A stretch of 64,000 nucleotides of DNA from Sipunculus nudus (lineage: Eukaryota; Annelida; Sipuncula; Golfingiida; Sipunculidae): assembly GCA_026874595.1 (NCBI GenBank), contig CM049309.1, positions 8,831,076 through 8,895,075 of the forward strand, in the 5' to 3' direction. The translations under genes were made by a program, and so were the position numbers. The notes below the pieces were generated by a model, which saw nothing but the letters and a program-made list of their open reading frames with translations, was not told where the DNA came from and ran no database searches. The first letter of the stretch is position 1, and each line of letters opens with the position of its first letter. This document shows, piece after piece, positions 1 to 11,499 of this stretch.

Positions 1-1511
1 AGTCATTTAAAATTCATATTAGATCAATGTAGTATATACTGTGGTTGGCTTCATATTCGCGAGGCTGAAATTTTGCAATTTCTTTGTTTTGAACTTTTCG
101 CGAGGGTTTTATTTTCGCTATCACATCAGAATAAAAATCTACTTACACCAGTGTTTTTATTGTTTTATATGAATAAATCCCACACTATCTTATTTATTTC
201 TGTTACAGTCTATATATTATTATAATAATTAAAGTGTGTTTGCATGGGTCAGCCCAATACCATGCAGAGAATTGGTTGCTGATTAACGAACCATGTTTCC
301 AGAGATGTGACAATAATCCATTAGAGCAGATGCATCATCCCCTCTTGTTCATGTAATTATATGAGGCATCTTATTCCCGAGGGTTTCATATTCGCGATTA
401 ATACCCACTCACGAATATCTCGAAATTAAAACCCTCACGAACAAAAGGGCAACCACAGTATATCATTCTAAACCTGGTGAAGTGTTCTTTTTGATGGTAT
501 ATGTTTTCTGACAATCATATATATTTTCAAATGAAATTTTAATTTTAAAAATTTTTAATTTTTAAATGGTACACAATTTTAAGCAACCAGTAATAGCAAA
601 CCACAAATCTGTTTTTTTCCCCTCTACTATGTTTCTTTATTTAAATGAATTTTAAAAAAAATTTTATTGATTCAAAATTTAAAAATTCAATTTAAGTTAG
701 AATAAATATGGTACTGGAAACAGAAAAAAAAACAGTTAATATATAGTGTCATGTAGTATGATATTAATGGTATATCAATATTAATACATATACCATTAGA
801 CAGAGCTCTGTACCAAGTTTAAAATGATGTACCAGGGTATACTTAATGGGCTTAATATGCTTTTGAAATAGCTTTTGGATTGATTTTATAATAAGGTGTT
901 TTTGCCCGGGATGCTTCCTTACCTTTTTTGACAAGGACTTGAGGGAACATAGAATGAGCAGAAATTCTTGTTCATTATCAGCAAATATTAATTAGTCTAA
1001 TCTAATTTACAATATCAAAGATTGTCTTTAAGGTAACAAAAAATTTGTTATTTTATTCAATATATTGATCTTAAGCCTTTTAACTATCAATGCTATGACA
1101 GATGACATAAATGAGATGTCCATTGATGAGGCTGTACAGCATGAATAATCACCTGTGTATATGTAGGTGTCATATCCATAAAGGTTTCATTTTTGCCATA
1201 ATTTCATTTTGTGGATATCATCATTTAGACCTTGACAAACAAAATATGAACCACAGTGGATGCTGTCATACACACTTATTACATGAACTGCTTTTGTTTG
1301 TCAACAAATCATTTGGCAGTCTGGATGGAATGTAATCAACTGTGGAGGTATTTAAGCTGGCCATCATATTATTCAATAATTGTCACTCCAAAAGCAAACA
1401 CTTGCATGCATACTCTTATCCAACATCAACCTATTATATATGAACAAAAAACTGAAAACGAGAATACAAACCAAGAAAAGTGCAGTAAAAAGTTATAAAC
1501 TTGGAATATAC
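1..1511. other. SPO11 intron (partial) with MITE
   Basis: AT-rich non-coding sequence to the left of the last SPO11 exon seen. It holds one inverted-repeat MITE (34-463) and a fragment related to it near 1150-1262. No Toprim-domain exon was recognised on the minus strand. Confidence 0.6.
34..463. mobile_element. MITE family 1, copy 1 (TIR TATACTGTGGTTG)
   Basis: The left end TATACTGTGGTTGGCTTC and the right end GGGCAACCACAGTATA are inverted repeats, followed inwards by TTCGCGA/TCGCGAA blocks on both arms. A second copy at 28757-29169 has the same ends. The element is about 430 bp, has no open frame, and is a non-autonomous DNA transposon; the superfamily is not determined. Confidence 0.75.
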
Positions 1512-1548
1512 CTGTGATTCCCTGAACATATGAAGGGACAAGAATCCC
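1512..1548 (-). CDS. SPO11: SPO11 coding exon 7 (37-base microexon)
   Basis: A very short exon between CTTTGTAG and GTATAT encoding GILVPSYVQGIT plus one base. It continues exon 6 in phase 0 and matches the family stretch VAVPSNIQGIR that opens the Toprim part. The following conserved block (xDAKFVLIVEKDATF in human) was not found between 1 and 1511, so it should be left of the window. Confidence 0.8.
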
Positions 1549-2049
1549 CTACAAAGAAAAATGAAGTATTAAAAATGAAGTCTGAAGCATTTACAATACT
1601 TAGAGACAAGCTCATAGGACTGCCTAGACCTTTAGACACTCCAAATCATTATTCATCTGCTTTTGTCAGGCCTTTTTGATTTAAGGTTGATGTTATATCA
1701 TTTACTCTTACCTGAAAGTATATCTTTTGCTAAGTGCTGGCAAATTTAATACCACTAGCCTATTATGAACTCTTGCATAGTTCACATAGTTCCTGTCAGA
1801 TAGTGCTGCAATATCCCCTAAACAGAACAATGTAAAATTTCTTAGGATTTATGAGAAAATATGGTTAATGACCCCCTTAGATCATGGTTGGCATCATTCT
1901 CCAGAGTCAAGGACAAAAATATGCATTCATGAAAAATGGCCACAGAGGATTGGAGGAGCACCAATGTCAATTTTTTAAATGCCTTATGCACTACCTCTGA
2001 CACAAAAAGGACAAGCAAACAGTGGGTAAGTTAAATTATTCAATATGTA

Positions 2050-2080
<31 letters not shown>

Positions 2081-5000
2081 CTGAGTATTAATTCTACTGA
2101 AGCTATCTGAATGTAAATATTTATTTGTGGAAGGACATACTGGCACAAAAATGTCGAAGATAAAAAAAAATTCTTCACAATTTATGCAAACAATATATAA
2201 TACAACTGCAGTTGTAGGCAAACGGATATGTTCATTATAAGGTTCCTTCACTTTCAGAAGAACAGATTTTTAAGACTTTTCAGGACTCTTTCATGACCTT
2301 AAAGAAAAATTCATGATCTTTAAAAATTATAGCACAAAATGCAGCTTTCAAGATTAATCAAATCTTTATTACGCACTGACAGGCGATGAGAATGGATGAG
2401 AAAAAAGACTTTTGAAATACTGACTTTTAAAATTTTAAAATTTAAGATTTTTTCAGGGCATGGGACCCTGTATTAGAAAAATGAGACACAATGGTTAAAG
2501 TCACTGACCCCAGTGCTGCAGGCACAATCAACAAGAGTTCCATTGGTGTCTAGGTACTTTAGGTCACCAGCAATACTGCCCTTGGAAGTAGCAAGCTATG
2601 AAGAGGCCAGAGAGGAGATACAGACAGTTATCAGATGGACAAAGATACCAGACACAATAAATGAGAGTACAGGGGAATTCACCAGTACCACAACTCAGTG
2701 GTATTTGGAGATCTCACTGATGATATTTACAGTTTAACAGTGACCTCTTATTATCAACAAAATCACCCTACATTTTGATTATTGTTACAGTTTCATTGCT
2801 AGATATATACCAATATTGCTACAGGGATAAATGTATTTTACATAATTTACTTTGAATCTTATTTAAATGTATAGGTGGTTGCATCAAGTATGTTCAGGTC
2901 AGTTATAAGAACTCAGTCAATGTCATAAATCGTGTATAAGCGAAGATCCTAGACGGTATATAATTATTCTTTTCATCAATACTTGATTATTAAATAATAT
3001 GTTGTATATTTAATGCATTTACAACTGTCCATAAATGTTAACAGTAAATAATGACAACAACAATATTTTTCTCTTAGGCCAAAAAAAATAAAAGGTATGG
3101 TTTTCAGGCACCGCACACATCAATTTTAACCCCCAACATAACAAAATTTGATTTTGATTTTCAATAGCAACTTATCAATTTTGAGTTCAAACTGCCCGGA
3201 CATTTCTTTCAAGAAGATAAAACAAGATTTCCTTTGATATGTAGTGCTTGTAGTCTTTTACCTGTTTAGCAAATAATTCTGTTATTATCATGCTTTTTCC
3301 CTGATCATATGACCTTTTTTACTGAAACATGCCAGAAAGGTAAAAAAATAGCCCTCGCGCACTGATTTCCGAAAAAAGTGCCTGAGAACCCAACCTTGTA
3401 TGTAAGCCTCTCATTACATTTCTAAAGAACCAAGAGACTGTCAAACATAAAGGAAGGTTTTTATCATTAAGATTTATAACCACATTAGGCCTGGGAGTCA
3501 ATCAGCCACATTAATGCCAAAGACTGAGACAGAAACGGTAATCCCCAAATCTTAATGGGCATTCCCTGTTGGTTTAAACTTTAGATGCAACAGTTTATAC
3601 CACATTCAATTTCCAGCGAGGGACTTGCAGCATACATGAGATGTCGTCCACGATGTGATCCAGCATGGCCTGGCTGCTGAAGGTCTGAGGATCACGGTAA
3701 TACAGATCCCTGAAACATACAAGATAAGTTGCCTTATAAATGCTAAAGGCTTGACACAGGTTACACAGATTACTGCACTGAACTGAACACCTCATTCAGT
3801 ATATGAATAAGACCCAAAGACCACCATAATACACCCCTGCACGTTTTTTTAAAATATCAATGAATTGAAAATAGATCATTTTGATTATAAAACATATGTT
3901 CAAAATGGCATGCACCCTTGCTTTCTGAACATTCATTGAACACTGTATTTTAAACAATCAGTCATACAGCTTTAAAACTTTTTAAACTAAAAATATATAA
4001 ATTTTAATGAAAACATGAAGTGAAAGTTACAAACAATTCAGAAGGCAGATAATATGGATGCCCAAGTCTGGATCTGCTGCCACCTTTTATTATTTTATAA
4101 TATTAAATATCATTCAGGCTTCTTCAATAGAATTCAGCTTTAGACAATGTTTAACTGGCCATATTCAACCCTATATAATCCACAATCATGCATTATTGTC
4201 TTAATTATCATGATTATTTCAGTTCACTTTAAACCTTTTACTTTTTTTCTTAGGTTTATCTGGAAACAAGTAGATATCTTTAAGAAACCTTTATAAGCAA
4301 TTATATGCAATTTATATGTAGCACAGTAGCACTCATTAGTTTTAGGTACATTTTAGTCCTCTTTTTTTATAAAATTAATTGTCACTGTGCATATAGATAT
4401 GTGATTTAAAATGAGTTTGTAGCAAAAGAAAGTTGTGTACTTTTTCATGAGTGCAACGTACAAGTTCATGAGCCCAACAGCAAATATGACTGTAGTTTTT
4501 ACAACAAATATTATACAACGATAATTTTAATCAGTGTAATATCATCACATATTATCTTAGATTGTTCCAGTCACAGTTTTCTTCATATAACTTTAGGCTA
4601 CACCTCATCAGATCTCATTAGCTTGTGTGCCTACCTTTTAGTGCAAAATGAATTTGTTTGAACCAGGTTGTATATCATTTCTAGCACCTTCAGGGTCAAT
4701 GCTGAAATAAATTAATATCAAATAATCAACATGTGTTACATCCCTATAAACAAACATGTATTCTAATTTTAACTTTTACATGTTTCTTGTAGAATTTCTG
4801 ATATAAGGTTGTAAGTTTCAAAGCAAGTTTTTCAAATTTTATATAAGTTTTGAACATATCATGCATGGTGAGAAATTATTTTTTACTTCTTTAAGAAAAT
4901 AATGTAGTAAATCTACCAGACTGATAATGTCATATGCAAGGAAATCATTTATGTTCCAGCTATTGCTGGAGATGATAAATTCAGACATGTATTATTCATT

Positions 5001-6736
5001 AATAAGTTAAAAATAAACAAATTAAAAAACATAACATCATTCTTTGTAAAAAAAAGCAACATTTATTTGATAAAGATATCACACAATACTGAAAGGTCAT
5101 CACCTGGTGGTTCAGAGCTAAACTAAAAGTCTGAATAGCATTCAAAGCATTCTTAAGATAATAAAATCTTCATTCACAAACAACATTCCTTCGCACAGAC
5201 AATGGACATATCAAATTATATATTTTTTTATGAAAATGAAGAAAGTGAAAAAAACTAACAAACTTTACACAGGAATGGCTATCTAAGCTACACATACCAA
5301 ATTTGTTGATAGAGACTGGAGAGTCAAATTTGACCAGCGTATGTGACACATCCGGAATTTGTTGGAGTCCAGCACCCGTAAATCTAAAATAAAAAGAGAT
5401 CAAATTTACATATGGACTGAGGAAAAGGAAAGACTATAAAGAACACTATAAATAGAAATATCATTAACTGGCAGTAGTCTCTTTTACAGCCTTTATCTCC
5501 ATACATTTGCAATGCTTCACTTGAAATATTATCTCTTACACAAATTCATCAGACTTATCTGCATGAACACCCAACATGGCATTACTGATTTAATATATAA
5601 ACAAAAGTTTACATTTACTAATAATTTATAATTTAGTTTGTAATCTATTCATTAAACATCAACTGGAAACCTTTTATTTTCTTTTTTAAAAGTAAAAGTG
5701 ATAAGAAAAAATCATGTATCTGTGCATAATTTCAATTCAAAAGCGATAATTTTCTGTGACTGTCAATAGCTAATGTTATGTTGTAATGCAACTCACATTC
5801 TATTACTTGAAATGAAAAAAGGTTTGTGAAAGTTCTAAATGAGAGCCTGCTATGCCCAAGGTCTTGACATGATGTGCATCAAAAAGGTATTTAAAGTTGG
5901 CTGTCTGGAAGCCATATTAGATTTCTGATGTTTAAAAATTCTATAATTTACATTCTCTCATTCCCAACTAAACAGTACGTTTCACAATAATTGCTCCACA
6001 AGCTACTGAATGAATGAACAGATGGTCAGAAAAATTGACAAAGAGGGGGGACCCTTATTGTCTGGTTCATAACAAAATTGCACAAAAATTGTCTGTATGT
6101 TTAATTGTTAAAATGTTAACCTGACATTGTCCCAAGTGTTTCTGCTGTCAAATTTCAGGAAAGGTGCTGCCCCCTGGCTGACAGACTGAAGTACATCTTC
6201 AATACAGCTTTCTATGCGAGCCAAAACTTCACTCCTGTAAAATTAATTGCAGGTATGTTTACCACTGCTTGTGCTTGTCATTATATTATTACAATTTAAT
6301 TATGTCTTTCCTATATCTCTGACATAATTAGAATATTTTTATTGGGAAAAAATGACTTCCTTGGATGTGCATACATCACTAGCTGTTAATGACTGATTAC
6401 CCATAACTGCAATCAACTTAACTGATAATGAAAGAAAACGACCAATCACCAATAGAATCAATAAATTGGCACACCATTAAAAAATACATCTTACCACATA
6501 TAAATGTATTAAATGAACATGTTTAACATTAATGAACTTGTACAGCAATAAATATGATTCAAGTACATGATTAAAAAAGTAATTCCTGATGTATGAAGAC
6601 CGATGACTCACTTGCGAAGAAGAGTCTTACTGTGCTGAGAGTTAGCACAATCTTGGCTTAGGCTGGTCACATGATCAGCCCTCACCAACTCACCCCGCAA
6701 CCTCTCCAAACTAGACCAGTCAAAACTTTCAGCCAT
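1512..6736 (-). CDS. SPO11: SPO11-like meiotic double-strand-break transesterase, N-terminal part (7 exons, runs off the left edge)
   Basis: SPO11 is the topoisomerase VI A-like nuclear protein that makes the DNA double-strand breaks starting meiotic recombination. Joining 6612-6736, 6121-6234, 5298-5383, 4635-4701, 3601-3709, 2509-2595 and 1512-1548 gives about 209 codons with no frame break. The product follows the animal SPO11 order: a variable N-terminus, a segment SEVLARIESCIEDV, the winged-helix/5Y-CAP part with R-D-L-Y-Y (residues 131-135, holding the catalytic tyrosine) and DISCMLQVPR, then ATSKGSIAGDLKY and VPSYVQGI. The Mg-binding Toprim domain with its DxDPHG motif is not in the window and should lie to the left. 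The start has an in-frame TGA nine bases upstream. Identification rests on recalled family motifs and is strong; the first and last exons are the least certain. Confidence 0.93.
1549..2508. other. SPO11 intron
   Basis: Non-coding. It holds a (TA)n microsatellite at about 2050-2077 and a stretch near 2270-2480 that resembles the sequence around 37.67-37.9 kb (recurring short 'aggactt' and 'ttcaagga' words), probably a weak dispersed repeat. Confidence 0.55.
2050..2077. repeat. (TA)n microsatellite
   Basis: About 14 uninterrupted TA units inside a SPO11 intron. Confidence 0.95.
2509..2595 (-). CDS. SPO11: SPO11 coding exon 6
   Basis: An 87-base, phase-0 exon between CTTCATAG and GTCAGT. It encodes LATSKGSIAGDLKYLDTNG and ends VDCACSTG. 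Human SPO11 has STSKGLIAGNLRYIEEDG and VNCTCGAT at this point, so the assignment is firm. This region leads from the winged-helix domain towards the Toprim domain. Confidence 0.93.
2596..3600. other. SPO11 intron, nothing recognised
   Basis: AT-rich sequence between exons 6 and 5; no further coding or repeat structure was identified. Confidence 0.5.
3601..3709 (-). CDS. SPO11: SPO11 coding exon 5, catalytic tyrosine
   Basis: The borders are TGTTTCAG and GTATAA; 109 bases, residues 131-167. It starts by completing the arginine of R-D-L-Y-Y-R-D. The second tyrosine, residue 135 here, corresponds to the DNA-attacking tyrosine of the Spo11/TopVIA family. The exon continues to DISCMLQVPRWKLNV, the second most conserved stretch of the 5Y-CAP domain. 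Human SPO11 reads RDIYYTD and DISCMLKVSRRSL at these places. All catalytic-region residues expected here are present, so the gene looks functional. Confidence 0.96.
4635..4701 (-). CDS. SPO11: SPO11 coding exon 4
   Basis: A 67-base exon between TTATTTCAG and GTAGGC. It encodes LKVLEMIYNLVQTNSFCTK, matching the vertebrate helix LKILSMIYKLVQSNTYATK just before the catalytic RDxYY. It is too short to stand out as an open frame and was found from the family motif plus the splice sites. Confidence 0.94.
5298..5383 (-). CDS. SPO11: SPO11 coding exon 3
   Basis: The acceptor is ATTTTAG and the donor GTATGT; the exon is 86 bases, residues ~80-109. This is the divergent stretch between the tryptophan motif of exon 2 and the winged-helix core. 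It is supported by exact phase compatibility (enters after AG, leaves after one base) rather than by strong conservation. Confidence 0.87.
6121..6234 (-). CDS. SPO11: SPO11 coding exon 2
   Basis: The borders are TTTTACAG and GTTAAC. The 114 bases encode residues ~42-80, with SEVLARIESCIEDVLQSV followed by an FDSRNTWDNV stretch. Vertebrate SPO11 has an equivalent stretch (SEVLASIE... and NRSSWENIK) at the same distance before the catalytic region. Frame is maintained on both sides. Confidence 0.92.
6612..6736 (-). CDS. SPO11: SPO11 coding exon 1 (start codon)
   Basis: The ATG at 6736-6734 opens MAESFDWSSLERLRGEL and the exon ends at a GTGAGT donor, giving 41 codons plus two bases. An in-frame TGA lies nine bases upstream of this ATG, so the reading frame cannot extend further in this exon. 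A CTACAG about 15-20 bases upstream looks like an acceptor, so the mRNA may begin in an upstream non-coding exon. The N-terminus of SPO11 is poorly conserved in the family, so support comes from the splice sites and from phase agreement with exon 2. Confidence 0.8.
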
Positions 6737-7666
6737 GCGGCTTCACTGTGACCTGTAGCAAACTAAGATTAATTTTAATTTTGGTTATGGAGTAAAATAC
6801 ATTTGCTGCATATTTGTCCTGCATGTTTGATGTAATTTGTAATTAACAATAAATATCTAACTCACCAAAATTTATGGATGGTATGGCATTCCCTTATTAT
6901 AAGCTTATACAAATATTTATATATATGCAAAATATAATATATAAAAATATGAGAAAATATAACATTTATATTCTTTTTTCATTATTCAGTTTGAGACAAT
7001 AAATCAATTATGGATGGACATTTTTCTAAATTTTGTTGTTGTTATTTATACTTAAGTACATCTGTGTGCCTGCGGCTATATACAAAACATGACATCTGGT
7101 GAAACCAAAAGCTTTCATATTGTGAGTCACACTGGCCTATTTTACGGAAGTGATAATCTCGGTGAAATCTGTTCCCCCATGCCACACATGGGATGCCCTA
7201 TAAAATACAACCATATTTTACTCAGGCTAACTATCATTATTTCTATTTTTCATCATATGTTCAACTTCAGTCCTGTGATCATTTTAGTGTCTAAATAAAA
7301 ATTTTGTCTAAACATATGTTCAATATGTAATAAATTACTGAACTGGCAAAATTCACAGGCAGTCCAGTCGTTGGAATGTACATTGTAAAGGAGAATGTAA
7401 CTCTATAAATCTGAAAACAGATTAAGTCCAGTTAAACAGGCAACCACTACACTTGTTTCCTTTCAAAATATCACTAAAACAAAAGCGAATCGAAAAATTC
7501 AAGATCAGGGAGGCACTAATACTCAGTTGGCGGTTAACATGGGTAATAATGAAAACTAAGTTCTTAAACTGTGCATTTTTTTTTCAAATTATATATATAT
7601 ATGCCTACATAGTATGTAAATTATGTAATATTATATTAGTAATTACCCATATATATGTATATATGG

Positions 7667-7667
<1 letters not shown>

Positions 7668-7721
<54 letters not shown>

Positions 7722-7740
7722 ATATACACACACACATACA
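7668..7740. repeat. (TA)n/(CA)n microsatellite
   Basis: A long near-perfect TA tract followed by a short CA run. The 103-residue open frame across it (7453-7764, plus) is an artefact of this composition. Confidence 0.95.
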
Positions 7741-7864
7741 TACAAATATATTATTATTATCTAAATTATCTAAAATTAAAAAAATAATAATTAAATTAAT
7801 CCCGAATAAAATGGAAAAGATTTAGATAAAATGAGAGATGTTACGGCTCAAGGGGGGGGCACGG

Positions 7865-8340
7865 CAGTGTCTATCCGCACGACCGTCGTGCGGATTAGCT
7901 TTCTTATCCGCACGACAGCCGTGTGTTCCCATGTATCGTACACTAAATATATTTTAGATTTTCATAAAATAATTACTTCAAGTATCAGAGGAATTATAAT
8001 TTTTGGGAAACTGATACAAAACAAAACTCATCAACAGAAATAAACATACCACAAACTACACAAAGTACTTGCTATATGACAGCTGGCCAAGGAATATTCG
8101 TGTAATAGGCCCGGCCCAGGCTTTTCCAGTGCACCGATTGTGTCTAACTTGTAACTTTATGTAAGTATTAAGTTTACGTAAATAACCCAGCATCTACAAC
8201 TTTCAAATAGTTCTGTTGTGCTGAGGTGTCTGTTACCAGCCATATTATTAAGAGTGGTTAGGTTTTATATTATAATATGAGAGGCTGTCGTGCTGATTGT
8301 ACTTCTTATCGGCACGACGGTCGTGCCGATAGCCTCGGCC
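7865..8340. mobile_element. Palindromic inverted-repeat element flanked by a 12-bp direct repeat
   Basis: The two arms are inverted copies. Each carries a 23-bp near-perfect palindrome, ATCCGCACGAC-C-GTCGTGCGGAT at 7873-7895 and ATCGGCACGACGGTCGTGCC.. at 8308-8330, and a further CACGACAGCC inside. The 12-mer GGGGGGGCACGG is repeated exactly on both flanks (7853-7864 and 8341-8352), as expected for a target-site duplication or recombination product. The GC-rich ends contrast with AT-rich surroundings. There is no open frame of note. Confidence 0.7.
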
Positions 8341-8659
8341 GGGGGGGCACGGGCACAACCCCACTGGATCCACTACTGTAAAACAAGGGGCATTTAAGTC
8401 AGAAAGAAGATAATTATAGATTAAAATGTCTGTTCTGGTACACAGAAGAGTATAACTATAAGTGCAGTGCAGGTAACCTGCCTAAAACTGGCTTCATTAT
8501 TGAGGTCTGTCCTTACTTTACTTGCTCTCACATGTAGGGCAGCAGGCCAAGTTTTTTTGTAAATCTATATAAGACAGTATATATTATATATGTATCATGT
8601 TTTTCATCTTGGTGAAATTTAAAAAAAGAGAGATTAATTGGTATGAAAATAAAAATTGG

Positions 8660-8960
8660 TAAAATGCACTATTACCAACAGTCAAACACCTTTTCTTCCA
8701 ACAAGGACTGCACTACTAGCTGCTGTCCCTGCCAGCCGATGGCGCCTTCCATCCCTGGATTACCGCAAACAATATAGCGGATTATAATGGCCCTGCGGTG
8801 ATGCACACGATTGAATTTGATATTCCCGTAGAGTATCCTAGCTAACATGGCCTCATTAGCCTGGTCATAAAAAAAGTAAAATAAACACATTCGGGATCGC
8901 TCATTTTACAATTAAACCGAATTATCCTTTTTATTTAGCCGTAGCTCGCTTTAATTCTTG
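8660..8960 (-). promoter_or_regulatory. Candidate SPO11 promoter/first exon (GC-richer, CpG-containing)
   Basis: This ~300-bp stretch is richer in CG dinucleotides than its flanks and lies upstream of SPO11. On the minus strand it holds a 72-residue open frame (8672-8890) with an acceptor-like pyrimidine tract plus CAG near 8861 and a donor-like AAG/GTGTTT near 8690. I do not recognise the encoded peptide. It could be a 5' non-coding exon, a small unrelated exon or chance. TATA or initiator elements are not clear. Confidence 0.3.
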
Positions 8961-9059
8961 CGATTACCGACAGATGTCAGCACCGGATAGACCACTTCAG
9001 ACCGGTTCTTTAGTTAATTTAAATTTTATATTCTTTTGCAATATTATGTGTATTTTCTC

Positions 9060-9535
9060 ACATAATTAGCTCATTTTGGCTTAATAAAAAAATCATCCCG
9101 GCACACAGACTTAATATCTCCAGTTCAATCATTTTTACGTTAATTGCTATTGTTCTGAGTGTGAGTTAACACAGTCCGCCAGAGCATGTTTATCATAACA
9201 AGACTGCGAGACAAGGAGTCCGATCTGGCGCACATGCGGCAGTTTTAAAACAACAAGAAGAAAATGGGGGGGGGGGGGGGGATATGGGAAAAACACCTGT
9301 GTGAATCTTGAAAAATCTTGATTTGTGAAGTTACGCGGTCCTTCAACCAGGTGGCGTGTGCGCTATTTACAAGTGTTGCGCTACAGGTCGCCTCCGGTGC
9401 AAACTTTTTTCCACTTGTGTACAGAAGTGTACACGGTTTAGAACGAAATATGGACAGGTACCGTAATATTTTAAGGAAAATACACTAAATTGTTTAAACT
9501 AGGTACCGGTATGTAAATAAGCTGGCAACGACAAT
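9060..9535. repeat. Dispersed repeat family A, copy 1
   Basis: It shares ordered blocks with 35645-36095: TAGCTCATTTTGGCT / TTAGTTCATTTTGGCTG, then CGGCACACAGACTTAATATC / CGGAACATGGACTTGCTATC, then GAGTTAACACAGT / GAGTAAACACAGT, and an end block GGTATGTAAATAAG / GGTATGTGAATAGG. Fragments also occur near 52785-52860 and 58545-58735. No coding capacity is seen. It contains a G16 run at 9266-9281. Confidence 0.65.
9266..9281. repeat. G16 homopolymer
   Basis: Sixteen consecutive G on the plus strand inside dispersed repeat A; similar runs occur at 39521 and 56000. Confidence 0.9.
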
Positions 9536-11499
9536 ATATAACTGCACGTGTATATATAGGTAGTATCAAAGATACAATAATTAATCATTTGTTTTCTGTT
9601 ATCTGTTTTTTTTTTCTTTCTGTTCAATGGGTGGACTTCATAAATAATAATTAATAATTTGTTTGCTTTGGCCTTTTTTCTGATAAAGGGGTAACTTCAT
9701 AAAGAATAATTTGTTTGCTTTAGCACTGGAGTGGTTTCATATATTACCCATGTTTGTTGTGAAATTCCTACTTTCATACAATATTAACGATACTGCGACT
9801 TATTATATGAATATCCATCAAAGGAAATGAACTACTGGCGGTTTAACTGGATAGCTCGAACTCTTTGAACACATAGCGTGCACACAATGTTATCTTCAGC
9901 GTTGAGATTGACCGACCCAGAAAACGTTATAGGGAAACTAAAGCACGCTCGAAATGATGAAAGTAATATGGAAATAAAAAAAAATCACTTTGGTCATAAT
10001 TTAGAATAATAAAGCACTCGATCTAAATTAGGTCTACTGCCGTTTATGACAGTTCTTTCTCATCACACTAATTCAATGTTTGCAGACTTTTGTTTGGATG
10101 AACTAATGTTTATTAAAATGCCATTGGCGCAATGCTTATTCTACATTATATCAGTTTACAGAAGACTTTTCCCTAATGCAACTTTGTAATTGATGCTTAT
10201 TTGAAAATTCGTTCTTGTCTTTGTGATAATATATTCAAGTTTTTTTTTCTTTTAAGCAAATACGTACAATGGGGAAAACGAAACTTCAACAACACATCAT
10301 TACTGTCTCCGTGATCCGCTGGTACGTTGATCAATTGTAAAGTTTAAAACTTGCAAAAAGTAGAACTATCCATTAAATCTGATGTATATAAGATAGAAAA
10401 TATCCAGAGAGCTCATACCCTTTGAATAATTTAGTCAATATTCGATGAAGTGCTCGGATGAATTCAGAATGTTGTGACCAGTCTGATCATCATTACCACA
10501 TGACTAGAGTGAGAAAATCATAATGCTCAAAGCAATTTAACAGCTTTGTCTCATACGTAAGACAGGTTTCCTTGTACGTGTTGTCTACCCGTCAATGCTA
10601 CTTAACATGAGCAATTTAACTAATTAAATAATGGCCAAAAGTCTTTTAAATTTATCATATTTCATAGATGTGGGTAAGAGACTCACGTTGGGTCGTTTTA
10701 TGCGTTGAAAAAGACTTACGGCGTGGCAATAGTTATGCTTCAGTACAACTTCTAAAAGGGGCCTATATTGAAAGGGTGTTTGCCCAATGTCTTGAGTTAC
10801 CATATATGGCGGCATCAAACTTCTAGAAATGGAGCAAGTGTGACCGAAGTTCTATCATGACAACTCTTGGCAAGAAGTGTCTGCTGTCAAAAAATGGATG
10901 GAACCGGGGTTTTTATATGGTGCAGTTTGAATCTTTACTTTTTAATAATTCTGTTCTAAAAAGGTGATATCAGGGCTACCACGAAGCTCCTGAAGAAATA
11001 TCTGAAATGTATAGGGTATGAGATGTAATAGGAGTTTATAGGAATTGTCAGCTAAACCTTAAGGACAAATATAGGAGTTTCCACTACACAGTCGTAATTT
11101 GCACAGTAAATTATCATGACGATCTCTCCAAAGAGCAACATCTGAAGGTCTTAAATATGTTAAGATGGCTGCATCACTTACACCGACAGTTCTACAATTT
11201 AAGAGATACGTGTTTTTTATAATAATTATTCAGTAATAACAATAATATTCGAAACACAATTGTGCAGTGAAAAAAGGGGTTAAATAGGTTACGCTCTTGA
11301 ATGCTGGAAAATAGAAGAAAATATAGAAAAAATGTAGAAGTTTTCGAAGCCCTGTGATAATTTCTTACACATATCTTGGAGAAACAATACATTGTAAATT
11401 GCGTTGCAGTAACCTTGTTTCATGTTTGACAAGACAACCCAAACATAATAACTTTGTCCAAATTCTAGCACTAACGCTGCAGCAACAATTGCACTCATT

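Larger units (their letters stand above)
3710..6611. other. SPO11 introns between exons 5 and 1
   Basis: The non-coding parts of this span are 3710-4634, 4702-5297, 5384-6120 and 6235-6611. They are AT-rich and nothing beyond the listed exons is recognised. The short open frames overlapping the exons are the exons themselves read through into intron. Confidence 0.5.
6737..8670. other. Probable SPO11 5' region/first intron
   Basis: Upstream of the SPO11 start codon. The sequence is AT-rich with a long (TA)n tract and one palindromic inverted-repeat element (7865-8340). An acceptor-like CTACAG just upstream of the start codon suggests that part of this span is a 5'UTR intron. Confidence 0.4.

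Noticed and set aside
2513-2737. 74-codon plus-strand frame
   Set aside because: Antisense to SPO11 exon 6.
7453-7764. 103-codon plus-strand open frame
   Set aside because: It runs through a long (TA)n/(CA)n tract that codes for Tyr/Ile repeats; no homology or splice support.
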